Shown here: one piece after another, positions 17,430-26,103 of the stretch
Layout of the letters: each line of letters starts with the position of its first letter
Numbering within the stretch: the stretch's first letter is position 1
DNA from: an uncultured Gammaproteobacteria bacterium
GTDB lineage: Bacteria > Pseudomonadota > Gammaproteobacteria > Eutrophobiales > Eutrophobiaceae
Direction: 5' to 3'
NCBI GenBank assembly: GCA_943788815.1
Contig: CALSRS010000001.1
Span: 744,001-808,000, forward strand
Length of the DNA stretch: 64,000 nucleotides
The notes under the pieces: generated by a model
Told to the model about the DNA's origin: nothing
Seen by the model: only the letters and a program-made list of their open reading frames with translations
Databases searched by the model: none
Program-made: the position numbers and the translations under genes

Positions 17430-17463
17430 ATGATTTAGATCAAAGTCCAAATTGACCTGCCAA
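17430..17463 (+). promoter_or_regulatory. FNR/ANR-type box and -10 element of the SmbP-like gene
   Basis: ATGATTTAGATCAA (17430-17443) matches TTGAT-N4-ATCAA at nine of ten positions. After 23 bp comes ATACTA/TATACT near 17466-17472, which is a good -10 at the spacing expected for a class II FNR-type promoter. The gene begins about 80 bp downstream of the box. The architecture parallels that upstream of the hemerythrin gene. Confidence 0.6.
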
Positions 17464-17524
17464 ATATATACTAGTTATCAGAATTAAATTATTTCTCTTT
17501 TAATGATAAATAAGGAGGCTGGTT

Positions 17525-17869
17525 ATGATGTTAAAAACGATACTACACTGTTGCTGTTTGTCTTTAATTTTTAGTAGCCCAACGATTTTTGCTGCCGATT
17601 CAGGCCATACTTCAGAGGCCATGGTCCACGCTGGAATGGCGCAAGCCCATGGAGAAGATGGTCATGCCAAAATGGCCTTGGAGCACGCAAGAGAAAGCCT
17701 GGAACATGCAAAGATGGCAGAACAGGAACATGCCGCCGCTCATAAACACATGACCGAAGCAATCAGTCATTTAAATCAGGCGGTAGAACATGCAGAAATG
17801 GGACATGAAAAAGTTTCTGCCAAACATATGGAACAGGCAATAGGACATATGCGCCGTTCTGGTCACTAA
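17525..17869 (+). CDS. SmbP-like His-rich periplasmic metal-binding protein
   Basis: A 114-residue protein with a signal peptide ending at IFAADSG and a mature part almost wholly made of amphipathic helices carrying repeated His: VHAGMAQAHGEDGHAKMA, LEHARESLEHAKMAEQEH, AISHLNQAVEHAEMGHE. This is the pattern of the small metal-binding protein SmbP first described in Nitrosomonas, which binds copper and other divalent metals. AAGGAGG precedes the ATG. Location next to an Nramp-type gene fits a role in metal buffering. An FNR-type promoter is predicted upstream. Confidence 0.82.
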   Translation: MMLKTILHCCCLSLIFSSPTIFAADSGHTSEAMVHAGMAQAHGEDGHAKMALEHARESLEHAKMAEQEHAAAHKHMTEAISHLNQAVEHAEMGHEKVSAKHMEQAIGHMRRSGH

Positions 17870-17892
17870 GCTTCACCATATATGAGTTTATG

Positions 17893-17925
17893 AAGGCGGA
17901 CATACCCTGTCCGCTTTATTTATTT
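17893..17925. terminator. bidirectional rho-independent terminator
   Basis: A perfect 7-bp stem GCGGACA / TGTCCGC (17896-17902 and 17908-17914) with a 5-nt loop is followed by CTTTATTTATTTC. It sits between the convergent SmbP-like gene and the S9 peptidase gene and has A-rich sequence on the left side, so it could serve both. Confidence 0.7.
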
Positions 17926-19833
17926 CAGCTCAGGGAGATTCAGTTTTTCTGATAAGAATAGTGTCATTCGAGCCAACCTGTCGCGCACGGTTGACTTATA
18001 ACGTCTGAGACTATGGTCTTCATCCGGGTAGGAAATAAACTCGATAAGGTCTTCCTTCCCCAGCTCATGCATACGATCAATCCACATTCGTGACTGACGT
18101 GGCAGGACATTCGTGTCCCGTAATCCATGAAATAAAAGTTGCGGAACATGGACTGCCTCAACAAAATTGATAGGAGACCGTAAATCATACTCTTCCGGGA
18201 TCTCCTCGTAAGAACCTCCCATATCAGATCGAGACCTTGATGGTGTCCTGGTTGCCGTCCATGCCCTGCCGGTGGCGTCATGTCGTTCATCGACCAGGAC
18301 TTTCCAGCCTACCACTGGCGCACGAATGATTTGTGCCTTGAAAACTTTTGGTGCCTTCGTAGCAATGGTCATGCTCATAAATCCACCACCACTGCCTCCC
18401 CAGGTAGCCATGTTGTTTGTATCGGCGTATCCCAGGGTTTCAAGAAACTTGACGACACCCATAACATCATAAAACTCCTCGCCTCCCCAGTCGGCAATAT
18501 GCAAATCATGAAATCCCTGACCAAAGCCTGCACTGCCACGGGGATTAGGTGCAACAACGACAAAACCCTTGTTTACAAAATACTGCGTCATCATCCGAAA
18601 ATCATGATTCCATTGCCCAGGGTGTCCATGCAACCTTACAATAACCGGGTATTTTTTTGATGCATCAAAATCTGGAGGCAACCATAATAATCCCGGGATA
18701 CGCAGAGTATCTCTTGCCTGATAGAAAATTTCCTGAGCTTCAGTCAAATCAGCAGGATCTACCATCCCCATAGAATTGGTTACTTGCTCGGGGACACCAC
18801 CATCCACTGAGACTTTCCAAATATCTCGGGACCGGACAGAATTACTTTCAATATATGCTATGAATTTGCCGTCTGGTGAGAATTTTGGCTCAAAGCGCTT
18901 ACCCTTTTCAGTGGTCAATACCCTTTGGTGGCCGGAACCATCCGCGCTGGCGATAACGATATCATTACTCATACCAATGTCATCCGATTTTACATAGACC
19001 AGCCAACGACCATCTGGTGACCAATTTATCTGACCATGCCCAACCGGGGTATTGGTAATTGTGATGACATTATCGGTATCAATATCTACCACACCTATCT
19101 GGGAATATCCGCTTCGTGAATTGGTAAATGCAATACGACCTCCGTCCGGTGACCAGGCAATACCTGAATTTCCGCCACCATAGGCAGGATCAATTGGCCG
19201 AAATGGATCCTGATCTTCAGCTGGTTTGACCCAAATATCACCACGTCGTTGAAATGCGAGATCCCCCTTTGATGACCAGACCGGAAATAGTTCAGTTCCT
19301 TCACCAGGTAACAGTTGTCTCGGCCAGGCTGTTTTATTAGTTAAATCCAGCGTATATAACTTCGCTCCCGATGAAGTCCGCGCAAAAAAAGCCAAGGTTT
19401 GATTATCGGGTGAGACGCTAGGACTGGTCTGAATCATACCGTCGTTATAAGTCAGTGCTTCTGCTATGCCACCTGTTGCCGGCATACGGTATATATTCAG
19501 GTATGCGGAAAAGTAACTGGCAGCTGAGAAAAATATATTCTTTCCATCAGGAGAGAGAGTGAGTTGCTCACGGCGCTCCGGCCTGACATTGACTTCATCC
19601 TCGCCCAATTGCATGGGACGACCGCCATCGGATGATATTCTAAAAATATTATAGGTGCCTGATGGTGCCGCATTACTGGTGTAATAAATATATTGACCAT
19701 CTAGTGACCACTCAAATGCATTGACAGAAGAAATGGACATCCAGTCATCCAGGGTATAATCCTGAGCCCAGGAATTATGTGGCAATGCAATATTGCCAAT
19801 GAGTAATAAGAATAGATATATCACCGTACGCAT
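17920..19833 (-). CDS. exported S9-family (prolyl oligopeptidase-like) peptidase
   Basis: A 637-residue protein: signal peptide (LFLLLIGNIALPHNSWAQ), an N-terminal beta-propeller of TolB/WD40-like repeats (several WSPDGxxI/L and SPDGKxIxF motifs, residues about 30-360), then an alpha/beta-hydrolase peptidase domain. The catalytic triad is likely Ser near 477 in GGSGGGFMS, Asp near 572 in GLRDTNVLP and His near 605 in PDEDHSLRR. These enzymes release dipeptides or cleave oligopeptides in the periplasm. It ends at the bidirectional terminator. Confidence 0.92.
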   Translation of the reverse strand: MRTVIYLFLLLIGNIALPHNSWAQDYTLDDWMSISSVNAFEWSLDGQYIYYTSNAAPSGTYNIFRISSDGGRPMQLGEDEVNVRPERREQLTLSPDGKNIFFSAASYFSAYLNIYRMPATGGIAEALTYNDGMIQTSPSVSPDNQTLAFFARTSSGAKLYTLDLTNKTAWPRQLLPGEGTELFPVWSSKGDLAFQRRGDIWVKPAEDQDPFRPIDPAYGGGNSGIAWSPDGGRIAFTNSRSGYSQIGVVDIDTDNVITITNTPVGHGQINWSPDGRWLVYVKSDDIGMSNDIVIASADGSGHQRVLTTEKGKRFEPKFSPDGKFIAYIESNSVRSRDIWKVSVDGGVPEQVTNSMGMVDPADLTEAQEIFYQARDTLRIPGLLWLPPDFDASKKYPVIVRLHGHPGQWNHDFRMMTQYFVNKGFVVVAPNPRGSAGFGQGFHDLHIADWGGEEFYDVMGVVKFLETLGYADTNNMATWGGSGGGFMSMTIATKAPKVFKAQIIRAPVVGWKVLVDERHDATGRAWTATRTPSRSRSDMGGSYEEIPEEYDLRSPINFVEAVHVPQLLFHGLRDTNVLPRQSRMWIDRMHELGKEDLIEFISYPDEDHSLRRYKSTVRDRLARMTLFLSEKLNLPELK

Positions 19834-20000
19834 AGCTCACCCTCTGAATTTGAACACTAATTTTAATATAGAGTAACGACTATTAGGCCTCAACTGCTTA
19901 ATGCCACCCTATTAAATTAATTTCACCTTGCGACATTTAATTATTATTGGCAAGGTAAGTATTATCAAACGACAATATTATCCCCAGAAAGGAGAAACTC

Positions 20001-20933
20001 ATGGAAAACACCATGTCCTTTGAAGATGCTTATAACGCTAAAAAACGGATCTGGTATACCATTGTTACGATTTTAATTGCGATATTAATCGCAGGATTCT
20101 GGAATCGTGGTATCGCTGATGGTTTTGGCAGGGATATCATTGCCGGTGGCACCATAGGCAGTACAGGCGATCTGGCTGATCAATACGATACGCGAGGTGG
20201 TGGGTTCGGAATTATCTTTGCCGCCATCGCCGGACTAGCCGCCACATTTACCGCATGTAATTGTGTCATTTTTGCCATGATGCCTGGCATGGCCTGTTCA
20301 ACTGGTTCCGGCCCAACTTCTATCTGGAAAACCCTGGGAGCATTTACTGCACCGGTCGTTTTAATCACCGGAATTTATGGCTTGTATATCGGATTTTTGG
20401 GACCTGTTGGTATCGAACATGTCAATGCTGTTGAAGTCCGTTATGCTCAGTCCTTTGCAGTCTTTACCGCGCTTGGATTCGCCATGTTGTTCTGGGGAAT
20501 ACTCGAGATGGGTTTTTTGGATCGAATTAAAAATGGCGTATCCCAAACTACCCGGGATTTTTTTAATATGATTAACGTTAAGGCAGTCTTACTCGGTGCC
20601 ATGGTAGGTATGTTTACAGTAGGAAGGCCCTACCCTTTGTTCCGTGATTTCCTGGTTTACGCTGCCAGCGCCAAGAACCCATTGTATGGCTCTGGCGTTA
20701 TGATGATACAAGGACTCGGACAGATTGCGATCATGGTGTTGTTATTATTAATGGTCGTCTGGCTGGCAGGTCACAGGATCAGCGCGCTTGCAGCCAGTAA
20801 GCCTTACAAATTCCAGATGATCAGTGGTCTGGCCTTAATTGCTGGCGGTACTTATTTCCTTTTCTACTGGGGACTGGGTAGACAATTTGGTTGGGGCCGA
20901 TGGGGATATAAGCTAGGCTGGTACACAGGATAA
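20001..20933 (+). CDS. CcdA/DsbD-like membrane protein
   Basis: A 310-residue inner-membrane protein with about seven helices. The segment LAATFTACNCVIFAMMPGMA places a Cys-x-Cys in a helix, and a later half contains GRPYPLFRDFLVYAASAKN and IQGLGQIAIMVLLLLMVVWLAG. Overall this resembles the cytochrome c biogenesis transmembrane family (CcdA/DsbD core), which carries reductant across the membrane, though the canonical spacing of the two redox cysteines is not obvious. AAAGGAG precedes the ATG. The family call is moderate; an uncharacterised relative is as likely as a working CcdA. Confidence 0.6.
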   Translation: MENTMSFEDAYNAKKRIWYTIVTILIAILIAGFWNRGIADGFGRDIIAGGTIGSTGDLADQYDTRGGGFGIIFAAIAGLAATFTACNCVIFAMMPGMACSTGSGPTSIWKTLGAFTAPVVLITGIYGLYIGFLGPVGIEHVNAVEVRYAQSFAVFTALGFAMLFWGILEMGFLDRIKNGVSQTTRDFFNMINVKAVLLGAMVGMFTVGRPYPLFRDFLVYAASAKNPLYGSGVMMIQGLGQIAIMVLLLLMVVWLAGHRISALAASKPYKFQMISGLALIAGGTYFLFYWGLGRQFGWGRWGYKLGWYTG

Positions 20934-21143
20934 TCAGATAGTATTCATTTTTTGTCCCATGGTCGGTAACGACTGCCCAAAGTGGATATAAGCTAACTTG
21001 GCTGATTTCATGGTTTTTTCTTGGCTATATAGAGATAGCTTATTCAGATAAGGGCTTTTATACTTCCTATACACGCTGAGAGTTCTTTCCGTTATTGGAG
21101 TCTGAGTGTCTAATGCACCCCCTAATCTGTCAATCAAAATGCC

Positions 21144-22520
21144 ATGAGCCAATCGTTTAGCAAACTACGGATATCCGACCCACAGCTACAAAACCTGACT
21201 CAGCTCGGATACACAGAAATGACGCCTATTCAGGCCGCCAGTTTACCGGCGATTCTAGAAGGCAAAGACGTGATTGCCCAAGCTAAAACCGGCAGTGGTA
21301 AAACAGCAGCATTTGGCATTGGTCTGTTAGAGAAGATAAAAGTTGAAGACCTCTCGATCCAATCCCTCATTATGTGCCCGACGCGGGAACTAGCTGATCA
21401 AGTCGCTACAGAAGTCCGTCGTCTTGCCAGAGCGATACCAAATATCAAGATCGTCCTGCTGTGTGGTGGCAAACCATTTGGCCCGCAAAAAAATAGCCTG
21501 GCTAACGGCGCCCATATTGTTGTGGGTACACCCGGCAGAATCCTCGACCATATCTCACGCGGCACATTGAAATTACGCACACTCACCACCCTGGTGCTAG
21601 ATGAAGCAGATCGGATGCTTGATATGGGCTTTGCCGAAGATATCGAACAGATTATTCGACAAACGCCCAAGGATCGCCAAACGCTTTTATTCTCTGCCAC
21701 CTACCCCGACGTAATTCGAACAATGAGTGCATCGGTACAACGGTCAGCTCAAGAAATCAGCGTTGATACCGAGCATCATACCGACGTAATTGATCAGCTG
21801 TTTTACGAAGTTAAGAAACACGAAAGGAACAACACATTGATTGCGCTATTTGAGCATTATCAACCGTCGGCGGCACTCGTATTCTGCCACACGAAACAGC
21901 AATGCAATGAGGTTGCCAACTTACTCAACGACAATAAAATTCATTCCCTGGCACTCCACGGCGATTTTGACCAACGAACGAGAGACAAGGTGCTGGCACA
22001 ATTTCGCAATCAAAGCTGTCCAGTGCTGGTCGCCACAGATGTCGCCGCTCGCGGTATCGATATTGCCGACCTACCGCTCATTATTAATTACGAACTTCCC
22101 CATGATCCCGAAATATACGTTCATAGAATTGGGCGAACAGGTCGTGCGGGGCAATCTGGCCGAGCCGTAAGTATATTTACTAGCTCCGAGCAGAGACGAA
22201 TCAATGAAATTGAGGAATATCAGAGTAAGCCTTGTATTTGTGATGTCTTAGCATCATTGGATCGACGCCCAAACTACAAGCTCTATGCCCCGATGGTGAC
22301 CATAGAATTTAACTCCGGGCGCAAGAACAAACTTCGACCCGGTGATATTTTAGGCGCCCTCACCGGCGATGCCGGACTGGTCGGTAGCGACGTCGGGAAG
22401 ATAGAGATTCTCGATATGGCGAGTTTCGTCGCGGTTAGATCCGCGCAGCAAAAGAAGGTGCTGAAGCATTTCGAGCAAGGCAAGATAAAAGGACGCGGCG
22501 TGAAGGCGCGGAAAGTCTAA
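21144..22520 (+). CDS. dbpA: ATP-dependent RNA helicase DbpA
   Basis: A 458-residue DEAD-box helicase: Q motif with MTPIQ, motif I AKTGSGKT (47-54), PTRELA, GTPGR, DEAD in LVLDEADRM, SAT, and the C-terminal ARGIDI and HRIGRTGRAG. The last 70 residues form the DbpA RNA-binding domain (VTIEFNSGRKNKLRPGDILG, then VGKIEILDMASFVAV) that recognises hairpin 92 of 23S rRNA. DbpA helps assemble the large ribosomal subunit. The start overlaps no neighbour, and the gene stands alone. Confidence 0.95.
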   Translation: MSQSFSKLRISDPQLQNLTQLGYTEMTPIQAASLPAILEGKDVIAQAKTGSGKTAAFGIGLLEKIKVEDLSIQSLIMCPTRELADQVATEVRRLARAIPNIKIVLLCGGKPFGPQKNSLANGAHIVVGTPGRILDHISRGTLKLRTLTTLVLDEADRMLDMGFAEDIEQIIRQTPKDRQTLLFSATYPDVIRTMSASVQRSAQEISVDTEHHTDVIDQLFYEVKKHERNNTLIALFEHYQPSAALVFCHTKQQCNEVANLLNDNKIHSLALHGDFDQRTRDKVLAQFRNQSCPVLVATDVAARGIDIADLPLIINYELPHDPEIYVHRIGRTGRAGQSGRAVSIFTSSEQRRINEIEEYQSKPCICDVLASLDRRPNYKLYAPMVTIEFNSGRKNKLRPGDILGALTGDAGLVGSDVGKIEILDMASFVAVRSAQQKKVLKHFEQGKIKGRGVKARKV

Positions 22521-22579
22521 CCTGAACGCTGGTATGTCGCGAAAGAGCACCAAAATTAAAAGGGTCAGTGTCGCTTGAA

Positions 22580-22667
22580 ATGTCCGCTATCAACCCAAAA
22601 ACAGACAGTATTATAATAAATAGCAATTTTAAATATAAATGGTCGCCTATCGACCCATAACAGACAT
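22580..22667 (+). repeat. 87-bp repeat, diverged copy A
   Basis: Starts ATGTCCGCTAT and ends TATCGACCCATAACAGACAT, with the same ends and nearly the same length (88 bp) as the two well-conserved copies at 23168 and 25381, but a different AT-rich middle. Terminal inverted repeats ATGTCNGC / GCNGACAT are partly kept. Confidence 0.55.
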
Positions 22668-22734
22668 AACCCTCAAGAAAGGGTTTGTATAATAAAGCGT
22701 TGGCTATACAAATAACTAAATAAGGACTCATCAA

Positions 22735-23163
22735 ATGAAAAATTCGGTTTTATTAAAATCTTCAGCTGTTCTATGGGTTATCTGGGGAGTAGTCCACGTA
22801 TTATTTGGGGTAATGATAATTAACGGCGATGCTGGTTTTGGGATACAAGCTATTGGTAATGGGGTTGAATTGACACAAGAAAACTACCCTGATGTATTAG
22901 GTGCCATTATGGACCAACATGGATGGAATCTAGTTTGGTTTGGTGTTGTTACAACTATCGGGGGAGCCTTGATCTGGCGAGGCAATAATACAGCTATATG
23001 GATGAATGCTATGGTAGGTGGTTTAGCAGATCTAGGTTACTTCATGTTCCTAGACTTGGGCGGTTATGTGAAATTTATTCCAGGTACTTTAATGACAATT
23101 ATTGCTCTGGTGGCAATCATATTAAGTTTTACAGCTTACTTTAAAAACAAAAAAAACGGCTAA
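22735..23163 (+). CDS. small membrane protein of unknown function
   Basis: A 142-residue protein with four predicted helices (LKSSAVLWVIWGVVHVLFGV first, a final LMTIIALVAIILSFTAYF and a lysine-rich tail KNKKNG). I do not recognise the family. It lies between two copies of the 87-bp repeat. Its stop codon is embedded in GGCTAACAA, which resembles the left (R'') core of an integron attC site, so it may be a former gene cassette; that is an inference. The ATG at 22735 has TAAGGA upstream. Confidence 0.65.
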   Translation: MKNSVLLKSSAVLWVIWGVVHVLFGVMIINGDAGFGIQAIGNGVELTQENYPDVLGAIMDQHGWNLVWFGVVTTIGGALIWRGNNTAIWMNAMVGGLADLGYFMFLDLGGYVKFIPGTLMTIIALVAIILSFTAYFKNKKNG

Positions 23164-23167
23164 CAAA

Positions 23168-23254
23168 ATGTCTGCTTCTGGCACGAAGGCGAATAAATCC
23201 TGGTATTTAGCTGATTTCTTTCAATGAGGGCAGCCATCGACCCAAAGCGGACAT
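23168..23254 (+). repeat. 87-bp repeat, copy B
   Basis: 83 of 87 positions match copy C (25381-25467). It begins ATGTCTGCTT and ends AAGCGGACAT, so the ends are inverted repeats of each other. It starts immediately after the GGCTAACAA that ends the upstream gene. Confidence 0.85.
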
Positions 23255-23465
23255 TAATCTAATAGTGGATTAGTGGGTCGTTGACTATAATCATATGCGC
23301 TCAAATAGTACATCAGGCTATAATTCATCCGATGTCTTATACATTAACCAGAATGATATGATTAATTTTCTCTTCAAACTGTATTCGATATAGTCTAGCG
23401 AGGGAGAATAAAATAATTGGCTAATTTAATTACTAGAACATGGCAATAATAAAAAGAAAAATATA
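23255..23465. other. intergenic DNA between repeat copy B and the GT61 gene
   Basis: With the repeat, this completes a 302-bp gene-free stretch. A short inverted repeat is seen near 23257-23275 (TCTAATAGTGGATTAGT region). I see no ORF or RNA gene. The promoter of the next gene presumably lies here, but no good sigma-70 pair stands out. Confidence 0.4.
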
Positions 23466-25286
23466 ATGAATATTTTTAAACACAAAGACGGTAATGATAT
23501 CAAGGATGATATATATATTCCTGACTTTGATGCTGAAGCCTATCTTAAACATTATCCGGACGTTGCCAAGCATGATTTCTTTGGTTCAAGGCCTGCGCTG
23601 CATTATCAGTTACATGGCCTAACCAAGGGCAGAACATTTTATTCATTATCTAAAAAGACAAAAGTTGAGCAATCTACGACAACCCGCAAAGAGATGATGA
23701 ATCTAATAATTGTTTCTGGTTGGAGGGAAGATGGAATTAGAACAATATTCAGGTCCTTAGAGAGGGCCAATAGCGATATAACGTTTGATTGCCAGGAACA
23801 TAATGAGATTTATAGTAATTATAAATTTAAAAATGAGAGTGATATATTGTCTTCTCTTGGTAACTTTGACACTGTATGCACCACATATGAAATGCCGACT
23901 TATGGTGAAACACCTGAGGACCTATATAGTAGCTTCAGCATTATTAAGCCGTTTATTATATGGTGTTATGGTGATCCGCTCTTTGCATATTATCGTGCCA
24001 TGGAAAAGAAAAATGCTAGCGATGCCAATAAAATAAATGCGAATATAATTGACAGATATAATCAGCTTAACTTATCAATACTAAGGCTATCTGAGCGCTA
24101 TCCAGAAAGTATAATGTTGTTGGATATTATGGAAATTGCATCTGGTGAAAACCCAAGTCCTCTCATAAAAGACTTCTGTGGATTAGACTCTGGTTGGCCC
24201 CATTACTACCTGAAGCGTTCTAATGTAAATAAATATCCATCGGATTCAGTCAAGCATGATCTGCGTGTCAAAATGGATGATACTCATCAAAAAATCAAAG
24301 CTATGACAAATGATATTAAAGGGTTTAATGGATGTATTAAAGAGAATGATGGAATTGTAAAATCTAAAAGAATTACTACATTCGAATCGGATGCTCCGTC
24401 AGTCCTCAAAGTTACTGAGCAGGCAATATCTATTCGGCCCGTTAATTTCTATGGCGTTCATGACGTTGAGCTTTTATATAATAATGTGCATAGAAAATTA
24501 GCTAAAAGTAAAGATTACGTTTCGGTTGATAATTGTTATATTGGCTACAGCAATGCTTGGCCTAACTATTGGCATTGGCTTCAGCAATGTTTGTGCAGTA
24601 TCCATCTATATAATAAATATTTCAATCTCGACAAACCACTGATACTTCCTTGTCTTGACCATGCGCTTTCAGATGCGTTTGCTTCCGAATTCCATAGCAA
24701 GTCATTGGCGTACCTTGACATTGATGACTCCAATATTATTAATGTGCCGTATAAAGGTACCATCAAAATAAGAAAAGCTGTTATGTCTAGAAATTTGCTA
24801 AACTGGGGAAGGGTGTTTTCTCCAGAGGAGGTGGAATTTTATGACATTTTAAAAAGTAATGTTGGGCTTAATGGATCGTCTATAGGCAGAAGAATATACA
24901 TCTCAAGGAATGACTCAAAAAAAAGAGCTATGCTCAATGAAGAAGAGGTTATTTTCGAGATAAGCAAATATGGATTCGAACCGATAACATTAACAGGGCT
25001 CAGATTTGAAGATCAAGTAAAAGCATTCGCGGATGCTGAATTTGTAATTGCACCGCATGGCGCTGGTATGGCAAATCTTGGTTTTTGCTCAAGTGGAACC
25101 CGAGTAATTGAATTGGTTCAGCGTAATCGAATATCAAATTTATTTTACTCTTTGGCTCTTTTTAGAGGCCTTCATTACACGTGCTTATCAGGTGAAGTGA
25201 GTGATATAAATAATGAAAATTTACATGATGCCTCTTGGCGAGTTGATGTTAAAGGCCTAAAAAATTCCCTTGATAAAATTGTATAA
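23466..25286 (+). CDS. glycosyltransferase family 61 (DUF563)-type protein
   Basis: A 606-residue AT-rich gene. Residues about 15-58 form a FDAEAYLKHYPDVAKH ... HYQLHGLTKGRTFYS module, a repeat commonly found at the N-terminus of bacterial glycosyltransferases and surface proteins. Residues about 335-590 match the GT61/DUF563 domain: YSNAWPNYWHWLQQCLC, then RRIYISRNDSKKRAML and FVIAPHGAGMANLGFCSSGT. Such enzymes add sugars to polysaccharide or protein. The middle part is unassigned. It is flanked by 87-bp repeats and followed by an attC-like site, so lateral acquisition is likely. Confidence 0.82.
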   Translation: MNIFKHKDGNDIKDDIYIPDFDAEAYLKHYPDVAKHDFFGSRPALHYQLHGLTKGRTFYSLSKKTKVEQSTTTRKEMMNLIIVSGWREDGIRTIFRSLERANSDITFDCQEHNEIYSNYKFKNESDILSSLGNFDTVCTTYEMPTYGETPEDLYSSFSIIKPFIIWCYGDPLFAYYRAMEKKNASDANKINANIIDRYNQLNLSILRLSERYPESIMLLDIMEIASGENPSPLIKDFCGLDSGWPHYYLKRSNVNKYPSDSVKHDLRVKMDDTHQKIKAMTNDIKGFNGCIKENDGIVKSKRITTFESDAPSVLKVTEQAISIRPVNFYGVHDVELLYNNVHRKLAKSKDYVSVDNCYIGYSNAWPNYWHWLQQCLCSIHLYNKYFNLDKPLILPCLDHALSDAFASEFHSKSLAYLDIDDSNIINVPYKGTIKIRKAVMSRNLLNWGRVFSPEEVEFYDILKSNVGLNGSSIGRRIYISRNDSKKRAMLNEEEVIFEISKYGFEPITLTGLRFEDQVKAFADAEFVIAPHGAGMANLGFCSSGTRVIELVQRNRISNLFYSLALFRGLHYTCLSGEVSDINNENLHDASWRVDVKGLKNSLDKIV

Positions 25287-25325
25287 AACAGAAAATCTTC
25301 AAGAAATTTCGATGAAGTAGATTTT

Positions 25326-25383
25326 GCTAATAATGCGCTCCACCCGACCTCTTGCGTCCGGCGGGTGAGCTTAAACGTTAATG
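25326..25383 (+). other. integron attC-like recombination site
   Basis: Downstream of the GT61 gene is CTAATAATGCGCTCC ... GGCGGGTGAGCTTAAACGTTA. It has the attC plan: left core similar to CTAACAA, an imperfect stem (GCTC-ACCCG pairing with CGGGTGAGC, with one extrahelical C), and the right core AACGTTA. The right half fits the consensus used for environmental attC sites through GTTA. The bases after GTTA are replaced by copy C of the 87-bp repeat. There is no T-tract, which argues against a simple terminator. Confidence 0.5.
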
Positions 25384-25467
25384 TCCGCTATTGGCACGAA
25401 GGCGAATAAATCCTGGTATTTAGCTGATTTCTTTCAATGAGGGCAGCCATCGACCCAAAGCAGACAT
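25381..25467 (+). repeat. 87-bp repeat, copy C
   Basis: Begins ATGTCCGCTA and ends AAGCAGACAT; 83 of 87 positions match copy B. It overlaps the last bases of the attC-like site. Partial relatives of the left end occur near 27029 (ATGTCCGCTTTTGGCAC) and 56373 (ATGTCCGCTTTTTTGCCAC). Confidence 0.85.
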
Positions 25468-25565
25468 TAATATAATTTAATATAACTCTAAAATAAAACG
25501 CCAATACCTCTCCTAATTAGATCTGTGTTATTTGATTTCGTATAGCCAAAATTTAAAGTATCTTA

Positions 25566-26018
25566 TTAGTTGGGTGAAACCTGCTGAAATCCAACGCCCT
25601 TCTTGCCTTCAAAATCAGCGACATTAAAATTCACTGAAAATTTATCACCAGGTAGAGGATGGGATGTAACAAACGCCGCACTTAATGCTATGCCCTCGTA
25701 AGCACGGCCAATACCTGTACTGTTATTTGAGATATTTGCTTGGTTCACAACAAGGGAAGACTGATTTACAAAATCATCTCAACTATAAAAACCCTGATTA
25801 GTTTGATTTGGAGGGCCTCCTGAAGGCATTTCAACTAATTGAACGGCTAATATTGGAGATATTTCATTGCCATCTGAATCCAATTGTACTTCTGATGCTA
25901 CGAGTTCCGATATATTGTTTCGGTAGTAGGTAGAATCTTCCCATTGAGATTGGGCATAACATTGGATATTAAAAAGTGAAAGGATAAGAATTATTGTATT
26001 TACTAGTTGAGATTTAAT
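25566..26018 (-). pseudogene. decayed exported protein with YadA-anchor-like C-terminus
   Basis: One minus-strand frame reads a signal peptide (LVNTIILILSLFNIQCYAQ), about 75 residues (SQWEDSTYYRNNISELVASE...), an in-frame TGA at 25779-25781, and then GRAYEGIALSAAFVTSHPLP to a stop at 25566. The last part resembles the membrane anchor of trimeric autotransporters. There is no ATG, GTG or TTG at a sensible place; an ATT at 26018 follows GGAGA at the right distance. The lost start and internal stop argue for a pseudogene. Only the 60-codon piece from 25748 is openly readable. Confidence 0.6.
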
Positions 26019-26103
26019 TGATTTTCTCCGATTAAAATATGATAAATAAGTGTAGGCAACTGGTTTCAGGTGATCCTATTTTTTTCTGTCATAATTAACA
26101 AAT

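Noticed and set aside
25340-25375. Rho-independent terminator after the GT61 gene
   Set aside because: The stem is imperfect and is not followed by a T-run; the core GAGCTTAAACGTTA fits an attC site better.
25566-26018. TGA read as tryptophan (recoding)
   Set aside because: All other genes use TGA as a stop, for example ligation of ATGA overlaps, and the start codon is lost too; decay is simpler.
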